Source: Streptosporangium violaceochromogenes (GTDB taxonomy: Bacteria > Actinomycetota > Actinomycetes > Streptosporangiales > Streptosporangiaceae). Taken from it: 64,000 bases of DNA. Of this stretch, positions 18,889 through 27,139 are shown piece by piece (the first letter of the stretch is position 1; each line of letters begins with the position of its first letter). The notes under the pieces were generated by a model. That model saw only the letters and a list, made by a program, of their open reading frames with translations, made no database searches and was not told the DNA's origin. The stretch is taken from assembly GCF_014654615.1 (NCBI RefSeq), contig NZ_BNBB01000004.1, forward strand, positions 1 to 64,000. The letters are read 5' to 3'. Position numbers and translations under genes: made by a program.

Positions 18889-19512
18889 ATGAACGCGAAG
18901 CTGATGGGACGCTGGCGGTCGCTGGCCGGCCCCGGGGCCGACCGGCTCGGGACGGAGCTGATCTCCCGGTACGGCGAGCCGCACCGCAGATATCACACGG
19001 CAGACCACCTTGAGGCGGTGCTGTCCCACGTGGACGCACTGGCCGCGAACGCCGCGAACCCGGATCTCGTACGGCTCGCCGCCTGGTTTCACGACGCCGT
19101 CTACGACCCGCGGCGGAGCGACAACGAGGAGCGCAGCGCCCGGCTGGCCGAACGCGACCTGCCCGCGCTGGGGCTGGAGACCGGGGCGGTCTCCACGGTG
19201 GCCCGGCTGGTCAGGCTGACCCGCACCCACGACCCGGCGCCCGGCGACGCGGACGGGGCCGTGCTGTGCGACGCCGACCTGGCGATCCTGGCCTCTCCTC
19301 GCGAGGTGTACGCGGCCTACGCGGCGGCCGTGCGCGAGGAGTACTCCTTCGTTCCGGAAGAGGCGTTCAGGAAGGGCCGGGCCGCCGTGCTGCGCTCGCT
19401 GCTCGCCCTTCCTGCGATCTTCCGCCTCACCGGCGACGAGGCTGGGGCGCGGGCCAACATCCGCGCCGAGCTCGCACGCCTTGACCCGTCATTCCCCACG
19501 ATCCAACAGTGA
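18889..19512 (+). CDS. HD-domain metal-dependent phosphohydrolase
   Basis: 207 residues of the family of predicted HD phosphohydrolases. RYHTADHLEAVL (near 35) supplies the first His, AAWFHDAVYDP (near 64) the HD doublet and CDADLAIL (near 127) the final Asp. The substrate is probably a nucleotide but is undetermined for this family. The ATG is leaderless: a TAGGCT box ends 7 nt before it. It is followed by the DeoR-galT operon after 53 bp. Confidence 0.9.
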   Translation: MNAKLMGRWRSLAGPGADRLGTELISRYGEPHRRYHTADHLEAVLSHVDALAANAANPDLVRLAAWFHDAVYDPRRSDNEERSARLAERDLPALGLETGAVSTVARLVRLTRTHDPAPGDADGAVLCDADLAILASPREVYAAYAAAVREEYSFVPEEAFRKGRAAVLRSLLALPAIFRLTGDEAGARANIRAELARLDPSFPTIQQ

Positions 19513-19565
19513 TCTTAAAGTTACTGTGCTAATTTGGTGGAATATGTTTGATTAAGGAGTGGGCA

Positions 19566-20366
19566 ATGCTCGCCCAACAGCGGCAGCAGGCGATTCTAGA
19601 GCGGGTACGCAGCAACGGCGGGGCAAGAGTCGCCGATCTTGTCCGCGAACTCGGCGTGTCCGACATGACGATCCGCAGGGACCTTGAGGTGCTGGCCGAA
19701 CGCGGGCTGGTGGAGAAGGTCCACGGCGGGGCGACCGCCGCCGGTGCCGGCTCGACCGAGGAGCCCGGGTTCACCGCCAAGTCGGTGCGCCAGCAGCGGG
19801 AGAAGGAGGCCATCGCCCGGCAGGCCGCCCAGCTCGTACGGCCCGGCACCGCCATCGCGCTCTCCGCCGGGACGACCACCTGGACGCTCGCCCACTTCGT
19901 GGTGGACGTGCCCGACCTGACCGTGATCACCAACTCGGTCCGGATCGCCGACGTCTTCCACCGCTCTCCCCGCAACGACCGCACCGTCGTGCTGACCGGC
20001 GGTGTGCGCACCCCCTCCGACGCCCTGGTCGGGCCGGTCGCCGTGGCGGCCATCCGGGGGCTTCACGTGGACACGCTCTTCCTCGGCGTGCACGGGATGA
20101 GCACCCGCGCCGGGTTCACCACGCCCAACCTGCTGGAGGCCGAGACCAACCGGGAGCTGGTCGCCTCCGCGCACCGGTTGGTGGTGCCCGCCGACCACAC
20201 CAAATGGGGGATGGTCGGGATCAGCACGATCGCCGGGCTGGCCGAGGCCCACGTCCTGATCACCGATGCCGGCCTGACGGACGAGGCCCGCGACGAACTC
20301 ACCGCCCGGGTGGGCGAGCTGGTCGTCACCGAGTCCCACCCGGAAAGCGAGGCCGCAAGCCGATGA
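19566..20366 (+). CDS. DeoR-family transcriptional regulator of galT
   Basis: 266 residues. N-terminal winged helix (AQQRQQAILERVRSNGG, then VSDMTIRRDLEVL, residues 3-55), then a sugar-phosphate-binding DeoRC domain with ALSAGTTTWTLA, VVLTGGVRTPSDALVGP and VPADHTKWG. Usually a repressor released by a phosphorylated sugar; with galT downstream, a galactose-pathway intermediate is the likely ligand (inference). ATG at 19566 is preceded by AAGGAG with 6-nt spacing; a TTG at 19548 is less likely. Its stop overlaps the galT ATG (ATGA). Confidence 0.93.
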   Translation: MLAQQRQQAILERVRSNGGARVADLVRELGVSDMTIRRDLEVLAERGLVEKVHGGATAAGAGSTEEPGFTAKSVRQQREKEAIARQAAQLVRPGTAIALSAGTTTWTLAHFVVDVPDLTVITNSVRIADVFHRSPRNDRTVVLTGGVRTPSDALVGPVAVAAIRGLHVDTLFLGVHGMSTRAGFTTPNLLEAETNRELVASAHRLVVPADHTKWGMVGISTIAGLAEAHVLITDAGLTDEARDELTARVGELVVTESHPESEAASR

Positions 20367-21442
20367 AACGCACGATCACCCGCCTGGCCGACGGCCGCGA
20401 ACTCCTCTACTTCGACCGGAACGACGGCGCCGACCGCGGCGCGATCGACCGGCGCGACCTGCCGCCCCGGCCCGGCGCCTCCGAACTGCGCTACGACCCG
20501 CTCACCGAGGAGTGGATCGCGGTGGCCGGGCACCGCCAGAGCCGCACCTTCCTGCCCCCGGCCGGGGAGTGCCCGCTGTGCCCGTCCGGCCCCGGCCGCC
20601 TCACCGAGATCCCCTCCCCCTCCTACGAGGTGGTCGTCTTCGAGAACCGCTTCCCGTCCTTCTCGACCCAGCCGGGCGAGTACCCGCAGGTGGGCGGGCT
20701 GAGCGAGGTCCGGCCGGGGGTCGGCCGGTGCGAGGTGGTCTGCTTCACCCCCGACCACGACTCCTCCTTCTCCGCGCTCCCCCCCGACCGGGTCGAACTG
20801 GTGATGGAGGCGTGGATCGACCGCACGGCGGAGCTGTCGGCGATGCCCGGTGTGGAGCAGGTGTTCTGTTTCGAGAACCGGGGGGCGGAGATCGGCATCA
20901 CCCTCGCCCACCCGCACGGCCAGATCTACGCCTACCCCTACGTGACCCCGCGCACCCGGCTCTCCCTGGGCGCGGCGGAGCGCCACCGGGAGCGGACCGG
21001 GGGCAACCTCTTCGCCGACGTGCTCGCCGCCGAGCGGGAGGCCGGGGTGAGGGTGGTCGCCTCCAACGAGCACTGGACGGCGTTCGTCCCGGCGGCGGCC
21101 CGGTGGCCCGTGGAGGTCCACCTTTACCCGCACCGGCGGGTGCCCGACCTGGTCGCGCTGGAGGAGGCCGAGCGTGTGGCGTTCGGACCGCTCTACACCG
21201 AGGTGCTGCGCCGGCTGGACGGGCTGTTCGGGGTGCCCATGCCGTACGTCGCGGCCTGGCACCAGGCGCCGGCGCGGGTCGGCCGGGAGCTGTCGTACGC
21301 GCACCTGGAGCTGTTCAGCGTGCGCCGGGCACCGGACAAGCTGAAGTATCTCGCGGGTTCGGAGGCGGCCATGGGCGCCTTCGTCAACGACGTCCTACCG
21401 GAGGAGACGGCGCGACGCCTGCGCTCCATTGTCACGGAATGA
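20363..21442 (+). CDS. galT: galactose-1-phosphate uridylyltransferase
   Basis: 359 residues, HIT superfamily. It transfers UMP from UDP-glucose to galactose-1-phosphate in the Leloir pathway. The active-site HPHGQ, whose middle His is the uridylylated nucleophile, lies near residue 181 (TLAHPHGQIYAYP). A zinc-site CPLCP is near 70. The start overlaps the regulator stop by 4 bp, indicating translational coupling. galE and galK, the usual partners, are not adjacent: the next gene is a secreted protein behind its own riboswitch. Confidence 0.95.
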   Translation: MKRTITRLADGRELLYFDRNDGADRGAIDRRDLPPRPGASELRYDPLTEEWIAVAGHRQSRTFLPPAGECPLCPSGPGRLTEIPSPSYEVVVFENRFPSFSTQPGEYPQVGGLSEVRPGVGRCEVVCFTPDHDSSFSALPPDRVELVMEAWIDRTAELSAMPGVEQVFCFENRGAEIGITLAHPHGQIYAYPYVTPRTRLSLGAAERHRERTGGNLFADVLAAEREAGVRVVASNEHWTAFVPAAARWPVEVHLYPHRRVPDLVALEEAERVAFGPLYTEVLRRLDGLFGVPMPYVAAWHQAPARVGRELSYAHLELFSVRRAPDKLKYLAGSEAAMGAFVNDVLPEETARRLRSIVTE

Positions 21443-21521
21443 TCACCGATCGGTCTCACTTTAGGGTCGCATTACTGTCCGTTTACCACTACTATCCTCA
21501 CACATTGGCCTTAACAGCCGA

Positions 21522-21637
21522 TACGCCTAATCCCGGGCGCCTCGCTCGGGAGCCGGGGACCCACACGTATCTGGGGTGAACCACTTCGGTGGAAGGGCTT
21601 CCTCCAGCCCGAACCCGTCAGCTAACCCGGTAGGCGC
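21522..21637 (+). promoter_or_regulatory. cyclic di-AMP (ydaO/yuaA) riboswitch
   Basis: The leader carries conserved ydaO blocks in order: GCCTAATCCC (closing stem, 21525), GGGGACCCAC, GGGGTGAACCAC, and the hallmark CCCGAACCCGTCAGCTAACC (21608-21627). TAGGC (21631-21635) then pairs back to GCCTA (21525-21529). It ends 17 bp before the GTG start, so the aptamer and ribosome binding site are close. In actinobacteria this class sits in front of cell-wall hydrolase genes, with c-di-AMP turning expression off (established). The downstream gene fits. Confidence 0.93.
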
Positions 21638-21652
21638 AAGGAGAGGAGAGCC

Positions 21653-22624
21653 GTGGCGGCTCCGACCCCCGCGTTCCGTCACCGTACGGCCCTGATCGTC
21701 TCCGCGGTCACGGCCCTCGCGTTCCCCCTCGGTACCGCGTCCGAGGCGGGCGCGGCCCCCCGGCCGGATGAGTCCGCGCTCCGCGCCGAACTGACCCGGC
21801 TGAACAGGAAGGTCGACCAGCTCATCAAGGACTACGCGGCCAGACGGGAGTCCCTGCGCGAGGCCGAGCGGGCCGAGAGGGCCGCCAGAACCGAGTTGGA
21901 CGAGGCGGAGCGGGAGTACGCCGAGGCCGCCGCGCAGGTCGCCTCCATCGTCCGCCTCCGCTACCAGAGCGGCACCGACGATCTGCCCTCGATGCTCTTC
22001 GGCCCCGCCGTGAGCGGTGCCGTCGTCATGGAGCAGCTCACCGCCGAGCAGACCGCGCAGACGCAGGCCTTCGCCCGGAGCCGAGACCTCCAAAAACAGG
22101 CCTCCGACAGGGCCACCCAGCTCACCGCCCGTATCGAGCGGGAGGCCGAAGGCGTGGAGGACCGGCGCCGGGAGGCCGAGAAGGTGATCCGCGACATCGA
22201 AGAACGGCTCGACCGGCTGGTCCCGGCGGGCTCCGGCCGCCGCGCGGACGGAAGCTGGGCCCCTCAGCTCCCCGGCGGGCAGGAGAACATCACCGACCGC
22301 ACCCGGATCATGCTCGACGCCGTCAAGTCGCGCTTCGACCTTCCCTACCAGGTCGGCTGCTACCGCTCGGGTGGCGGCGGCGAGCACCCTCTCGGCCGCG
22401 CCTGCGACTTCATGATGAGCACCGGGGGCACGACGCCCTCACCGGAGAACACCAGGCTCGGCGACGCGATCGCCGCGTGGGCCGTCAAGAACAAGGACCG
22501 GCTCGGCGTCAAATACGTGATCTGGCGCCAGCGCATCAACATGGGCTCCGGCTGGCGCGCCATGTCCGATCGGGGGGGCGTCACCGCCAACCACTACGAC
22601 CACCCCCACATCTCGATGTACTGA
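21653..22624 (+). CDS. secreted coiled-coil protein with C-terminal ARB_07466-like domain, riboswitch controlled
   Basis: 323 residues. Signal peptide with cleavage near residue 34 (ASEAGAAP). A long coiled coil (about 40-195, rich in Glu, Arg and Ala) contains IVRLRYQSG, a patch typical of the PcsB/RipA-type hydrolase N-terminal domain. A globular C-terminus (about 225-323) has YRSGGGGEHPLGRACDF and ends in NHYDHPHISMY. The His and Asp residues resemble an M15-type metal site, but activity is unproven. Probably acts on or regulates peptidoglycan outside the membrane. GTG 21653 is preceded by AGGAGAGGAG. Expression should respond to c-di-AMP. Confidence 0.9.
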   Translation: MAAPTPAFRHRTALIVSAVTALAFPLGTASEAGAAPRPDESALRAELTRLNRKVDQLIKDYAARRESLREAERAERAARTELDEAEREYAEAAAQVASIVRLRYQSGTDDLPSMLFGPAVSGAVVMEQLTAEQTAQTQAFARSRDLQKQASDRATQLTARIEREAEGVEDRRREAEKVIRDIEERLDRLVPAGSGRRADGSWAPQLPGGQENITDRTRIMLDAVKSRFDLPYQVGCYRSGGGGEHPLGRACDFMMSTGGTTPSPENTRLGDAIAAWAVKNKDRLGVKYVIWRQRINMGSGWRAMSDRGGVTANHYDHPHISMY

Positions 22625-22671
22625 CCGCGAAGAAGCCCCACGGGCGCACCCCCGGCGGGAGGAAAAACGGC

Positions 22672-23214
22672 ATGACAGCGGCCACCCGCCCGGCCATGAT
22701 GGGGCCGGTGACCGACGATCGCATCGACCCTCCCTACATCGCCGACGAGCCTTCCATGCTGCACGCGTGGCTGGACTGGCACCGCGCCACCCTGGCCGCC
22801 AAATGCGCCGGGCTGTCACCGGAGCAGCTCGCCCTGCCCGCCTGCCCGCCGTCCACGCTCTCCCTCCTCGGTCTGGTCCGCCACATGACCGAGGTCGAGC
22901 ACTCCTGGTTCCGCATCGTTCTCGACGGTGAGGAGCGAACATCGATCTACTACACCGAGGAGGATCCGGACGGGGACTTCAACCTGTTGGACTCCTGCAC
23001 CGCCGAGGAGGCGCTCACCCGCTGGCACGCCACGATCGACGACGTCCGCCGGCGGTACGCGAACCTCCCCGTGGACACCGTGGCCCGGGGGCTGCGCAGG
23101 GGCGAACGCGTCTCCCTGCGGTGGATCCTCGTCCACATGATCGAGGAGTACGCCCGGCACAACGGGCACGCCGACCTCATCCGCGAGCGGATCGACGGCG
23201 TCACGGGATCGTAG
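22672..23214 (+). CDS. DinB-superfamily protein (DUF664)
   Basis: 180 residues. Four-helix DinB fold with the metal-site histidines in LVRHMTEVEHSWFR (near 67) and LVHMIEEYARHNGHADLIRE (near 152). Function unknown; thiol-dependent metalloenzymes are the nearest known relatives. ATG at 22672 with GGGAGG ten bases upstream; ATG/GTG starts at 22696-22711 are also possible. It overlaps the convergent MarR gene by 14 bp at its 3' end. Confidence 0.85.
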   Translation: MTAATRPAMMGPVTDDRIDPPYIADEPSMLHAWLDWHRATLAAKCAGLSPEQLALPACPPSTLSLLGLVRHMTEVEHSWFRIVLDGEERTSIYYTEEDPDGDFNLLDSCTAEEALTRWHATIDDVRRRYANLPVDTVARGLRRGERVSLRWILVHMIEEYARHNGHADLIRERIDGVTGS

Positions 23215-23722
23215 CGCCCTCCCCGATCGCCTCGGCGATCTGCCGGTCGAGGCCCGCCAGGTCCGGCGGGCGGACCGTGGCCGCCTCCGCGAGGCGGGTG
23301 ATCAGCCGGGCGAAGACCTCTTTGTCCGCCTCGTCCCAGTCGGCGATCAGCCCGTCCAGATAGACCCGCCGTGAGCGGATGACCACCTCCAGGACCCGCC
23401 GCCCGGCCGGGCTCAGCAGCAGCCTGGCCCGCCGGGCGTCGACCTCGGACTCCTCGCGCGCCACGAAACCCGCGCCGATCGCGTCGTTGACCAGCCTGCT
23501 GGCGGTGGAGGGATCGACGTCCAGCTGCTCGGCGACCGCGCCCACGGTCACCTCGGGCACCTCCAGGCTCAGCTTGTGCACGGCGTGCACGACCATCACG
23601 TTCGACAGCTGTACCGGCCGCTGCGGATCTCCAAGCCTGCGCGTGCGCAGCGGCCTGGCCCAGATACGGCGCAGCCGGAAAAGAGCCAGGTCGATCGCCG
23701 CCCCCGGCGTGCCCTCCTTCAC
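23201..23722 (-). CDS. MarR-family transcriptional regulator
   Basis: 173 residues. Winged helix: LSNVMVVHAVHKL, VTVGAVAEQLDVDPSTASRL (recognition helix) and VDARRARLLLSPAGRRVLE (wing). GTG at 23722 lies 6 nt after a TAGGGT box, so the mRNA is probably leaderless. The 3' end overlaps the convergent DUF664 gene, so readthrough would produce antisense RNA. Ligand and target are unknown. Confidence 0.9.
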   Translation of the reverse strand: MKEGTPGAAIDLALFRLRRIWARPLRTRRLGDPQRPVQLSNVMVVHAVHKLSLEVPEVTVGAVAEQLDVDPSTASRLVNDAIGAGFVAREESEVDARRARLLLSPAGRRVLEVVIRSRRVYLDGLIADWDEADKEVFARLITRLAEAATVRPPDLAGLDRQIAEAIGEGATIP

Positions 23723-23770
23723 GGCGCAACCCTATCGGTGCCCGGTGCCGCGTACACCGCACGGCGGCGC

Positions 23771-25099
23771 TCAGCCGGACAGACGGACCGGATTGACCAG
23801 ATCGGCGTACATCAGCAGGCCGGCCATGATGACCATCACGAAGGCGATCGCGTAGGTCAGCGGGAGTGCCTTGGCGATGTCGACGTGGCCGGGGGCGGGG
23901 CGGCGGGTGACCCGGGCGAACGCGCGCTTGAGGCCCTCCCACAGGCCGCCGGCGATGTGGCCGCCGTCCAGCGGGAGCAGCGGGATGAGGTTGAACAGGC
24001 CGATCGCCAGGTTGAACCCCGCCAGGAGATTGACGAAGATGACGATCTTGTTCTCCAGGGGAACCGTCGACGCGGCGATCTCGCCGCCGATCCGGCCCGC
24101 GCCGATGACGCCGATGGGGCCGTTCCTGTCACGCGCCTCCCCGGAGAAGGCGGCGTTCCAGACACCGACCATCTTCTCGGGGAAGCGCAGCAGCGAGCCG
24201 GCGGTGGCCGAGGTGAGGTTGCCCATGTGGGTGATCACGGCGCCGAGGCTCTGCTGCTCGATGACCGTGGTGGGGCTGACACCGAGATAGCCGACCCCCT
24301 TGTCGATCTTGCCGGGGTGGTCCAGCGACTCTCTGTCCTGGGCGATGAGGGTGGCGTTCAGCGTCATCTTCCGGCCCGCCCGCTGGATCTCGATGCTGAC
24401 CGGCCCCGCGCCGTGGCCGCGGATGGCCCGCGTGGCGGCCTCCCAGCTCACCGCGGGCCTGCCGTCCACCGCCAGCAGGACGTCCCCGGGCCGTAGTCCG
24501 GCCGCGGCGGCGGGGCTGGGCCGGTCGGCCGCGGTGCACGCGGGGTTCTTCGCATACTCGGCCGCGGTCTTGACACAGGCGGGGACCGCGGCGACCTGCG
24601 GCTTCTGAACCGCGACGCCGAAGCCCATGAGGACGACGGCGAACAGCACGAACGCCAGCACGAAGTTCATCGCCGGGCCGCCGGCCATGATGACGACCTT
24701 CTGCCACCACGGCTTCCGGTAGAAGACGCGCCCCTCGTCGCCCGGCCGGACCTCCTCCAGCGCGACGTCGCGGGCGTTCTCGATCAGCGCCTGCCAGGGG
24801 CCGGTGGAGACCGAGCGCACCTTGCCGGGCGCGTCGGTGGGCCTGGGCGGCAACATGCCGATCATCCGGATGTAGCCCCCGAGGGGGATCCACTTCACGC
24901 CGTACTCGGTCTCGCCCCTGCGCCGCGACCACATCGTCGGCCCGAAGCCGACCATGTACTGGGTGACCTTGACGCCGAACAGCTTGGCCGGCAGCAGGTG
25001 GCCTATCTCGTGCAGGGCGATCGACGCCATCAGCCCGAGGAGGAAGACGACGATCCCGATCACGAAGAGCAAGCTCACAGGTTCATACCCCCGGATCAT
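23771..25099 (-). CDS. site-2 protease RseP/Rip family (M50)
   Basis: About 442 residues, integral membrane zinc metalloprotease. HEIGH (SIALHEIGHLLPAKLFG) lies in the first membrane helix. A PDZ domain (about 205-285, AGLRPGDVLLAVDGRPAV) follows, and the second metal motif is in NLIPLLPLDGGHI near 365. Four transmembrane segments are visible. It cleaves anti-sigma factors and other membrane substrates; Rip1 of M. tuberculosis is the model. The start is uncertain: GTG 25123, ATG 25099 or GTG 25078 (the last begins right at the membrane helix as in homologues). The usual dxr/ispG neighbours are not here. Confidence 0.94.
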   Translation of the reverse strand: MIRGYEPVSLLFVIGIVVFLLGLMASIALHEIGHLLPAKLFGVKVTQYMVGFGPTMWSRRRGETEYGVKWIPLGGYIRMIGMLPPRPTDAPGKVRSVSTGPWQALIENARDVALEEVRPGDEGRVFYRKPWWQKVVIMAGGPAMNFVLAFVLFAVVLMGFGVAVQKPQVAAVPACVKTAAEYAKNPACTAADRPSPAAAAGLRPGDVLLAVDGRPAVSWEAATRAIRGHGAGPVSIEIQRAGRKMTLNATLIAQDRESLDHPGKIDKGVGYLGVSPTTVIEQQSLGAVITHMGNLTSATAGSLLRFPEKMVGVWNAAFSGEARDRNGPIGVIGAGRIGGEIAASTVPLENKIVIFVNLLAGFNLAIGLFNLIPLLPLDGGHIAGGLWEGLKRAFARVTRRPAPGHVDIAKALPLTYAIAFVMVIMAGLLMYADLVNPVRLSG

Positions 25100-25281
25100 G
25101 GAGCCACCGAACAACGCCCCCACAAGAGACTAGCCGAATAATCACGGGCCGAGAGTCGGCGGAGGCGGAGGTTCCGGATCCGGCCACTTGCGCGGGCTTT
25201 ACCAAAGAGCGAAACTTTGTTGACGGTAAGCAACCGTTCAATCACCCTGTGACAAGGCAAGTGACGTGTGAAGGGAAGAAC

Positions 25282-25887
25282 TTGATCGGGATCCTGGTCG
25301 CCGAACGCCGGCCCATGGTCAGGCGGGGACTGGTCGCCTCACTGGAGTGCGAGTCCGACCTGAAGGTCGTCGCCGAGGTCGGCAACGGCGAGGACGTCGT
25401 GCCCGCCGTCAGGGAGTACGAGCCCCATGCGGCGATCATCGACCTGGATCTCCCGGACGTCGACGGGTTCACCGTGGCGCTGCGGCTGCACGCCGACGCC
25501 CCCGGCTGCCGGGTCCTCCTGCTGTCCCGCCAGCCGAACCCCGGGCAGGTCCGCCGGGCCTTCGCCGTCCACGCGCTCGGGTTCATGAGCCTGGACGCCC
25601 GGCCGGAGCAGCTGGCTGACGGCGTCCGCCGGATCGCGGCCGGGCGCCGGGCGGTCGACTCCGAGCTCGCGGTGGCCGCCCTCGAAGCCGCGGAGAACCC
25701 CCTGACCCGCCGGGAGATGGACGTCCTCCGGCTGGCCGCCCAGGGGGCGCGTTCCAGCGAGATCGCCGAGCAGCTCTTCCTCTCCGTGGGAACGGTCCGT
25801 AATCATCTGTCGCGGATCATGTGTAAGACCCACGCCCGCAGCCGTCTCGACGCCGTGCGCATCGCCAGCGACTCCGGCTGGCTGTGA
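25282..25887 (+). CDS. NarL/LuxR-type response regulator with degenerate receiver
   Basis: About 201 residues. An N-terminal receiver (1-115) is followed by a LuxR/GerE helix-turn-helix (about 135-197: LTRREMDVLRLAAQGARSSE, then LFLSVGTVRNHLSRIM). The phospho-acceptor Asp is present (AAIIDLDLPDVDG). However, the N-terminal acidic pair is Glu-Arg (LVAERRPMV) and the conserved Lys is Leu (GFMSLDARPEQL, where relatives have KDAP). It may therefore not be switched by normal phosphorylation. The start is read as TTG 25282 behind GAAGGGA; GTG 25249 lacks a site. No histidine kinase is adjacent. Confidence 0.85.
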   Translation: MIGILVAERRPMVRRGLVASLECESDLKVVAEVGNGEDVVPAVREYEPHAAIIDLDLPDVDGFTVALRLHADAPGCRVLLLSRQPNPGQVRRAFAVHALGFMSLDARPEQLADGVRRIAAGRRAVDSELAVAALEAAENPLTRREMDVLRLAAQGARSSEIAEQLFLSVGTVRNHLSRIMCKTHARSRLDAVRIASDSGWL

Positions 25888-25906
25888 CCGCCCGCGACGG
25901 GCCGGC

Positions 25907-27022
25907 TCAGGGACGCCAGACGAGAACCAGCGCGCAGTCGTCGCTGTGCCCCGACGACATGGAGGCGACCAGGTTGCGGGCGCCGTCGCGAAACCCGGAG
26001 GGCAGCAGCCGCTCGGCCTCGCCCAGCAGACGGTCGAGACCGGCGTCGATGTCACGTCCGGGCTGCTCGATCAGCCCGTCGGTGTAGAGCATGAGCGCGT
26101 CGCCCTTGCGGAGCATCCCCCGATCGGGCTCGCAGTGCAGGTCGGGAACGACGCCGAGAACCACGCCCTTGGCAGGCGACACCCGCCAGGTACCGGTGCC
26201 CGAGTCGAACTTGACCACCGGCGGATGGCCGGCCGAGCTGATGACGTACTCACCCGTGACGAGGTTGAGCCGGACGTGGACCGCCGTGACGAAGCCCTCG
26301 GTCTCGCGCTGGCGGTGCAGGTAGGTGTTGCAGGCGTCCAGGAAGTCGGAGACCGAGCCGAGCAGACCGCCGAACGTGCCCGACAGCATCAGCGCCCTGG
26401 TGCCCGCGTCGACGCCCTTGCCGGACACGTCGACCAGGGCCAGCTCCAGGGTGTCGCCCTCGCGCAGGGAGACCAGGAAGTCTCCTCCGAAGGACGAGCC
26501 GCCGGCCTGCTTGAGCACCACCCGGGAGTCCCAGTCCTTGGGAAGCCTGGGCAGGTCGCTCTGACTCTTGAGCCGGTCGCGCAGTTCGAGGAGCATCACG
26601 TCGCCGCGCAGGCCCTGCACGCCGAGCTTGCCGCGGGTGCGGGCCATCAGCGCGGCCAGCACGCTGGTGAACAGGAAGGTGGTCAGCAGGCCCGGCCCGA
26701 TGTGTCCCACCCCGCGCACGACGCCGACGTAGGCCAGGGCCACGGCCACCGCGCACAGCAGCTTGACCAGGCTGCCGGGGCGGAGCTGAAGCCCTCCCAC
26801 CAGGGTGATCGGAATCATGAGCGCCGGGGAGAACCACTCCATGGAGACCCGGGCGGCCAGCCCGCCGAGCACCAGCGTGAGCACGATCAGGGTGATGAGC
26901 AGGTTGCGGCCACGCGCCAGCGGTCCGCGGCGCAGGAGTCGTACGGTGACCACCAGGAAGGGGATCCGCACAAGGAACGCGCGGAGCGCCGGAGGGATCA
27001 GCGGCACCGGACGGGAACTCAT
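25907..27022 (-). CDS. membrane-anchored PP2C/SpoIIE-type phosphatase
   Basis: 371 residues. Several membrane segments occupy residues about 40-130 (LLITLIVLTLVLGGLAARV and following). A short linker helix and a cytoplasmic SpoIIE-like Ser/Thr phosphatase domain (about 165-370) follow, with GGSSFGGDFLVSL, ALVDVSGKGVDAG, SSAGHPPVV, MLYTDGLIEQPGRD and GHSDDCALVLV carrying the metal-binding Asp residues. Unlike the protein at 14753-16474 it has no GAF or HATPase domain. Likely dephosphorylates an anti-anti-sigma factor. Convergent with the response regulator (19-bp gap). Confidence 0.9.
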   Translation of the reverse strand: MSSRPVPLIPPALRAFLVRIPFLVVTVRLLRRGPLARGRNLLITLIVLTLVLGGLAARVSMEWFSPALMIPITLVGGLQLRPGSLVKLLCAVAVALAYVGVVRGVGHIGPGLLTTFLFTSVLAALMARTRGKLGVQGLRGDVMLLELRDRLKSQSDLPRLPKDWDSRVVLKQAGGSSFGGDFLVSLREGDTLELALVDVSGKGVDAGTRALMLSGTFGGLLGSVSDFLDACNTYLHRQRETEGFVTAVHVRLNLVTGEYVISSAGHPPVVKFDSGTGTWRVSPAKGVVLGVVPDLHCEPDRGMLRKGDALMLYTDGLIEQPGRDIDAGLDRLLGEAERLLPSGFRDGARNLVASMSSGHSDDCALVLVWRP

Positions 27023-27139
27023 GATGCGCTCGACTGTATCTGGTATCCCCTGTTTGGGCAGCCCACTTGACTAATGCCTTGATCATTAAGGGCGGATATT
27101 GAATGGCCAGGACGTTTTGCCCCCTCTACCGTGAGAAAA

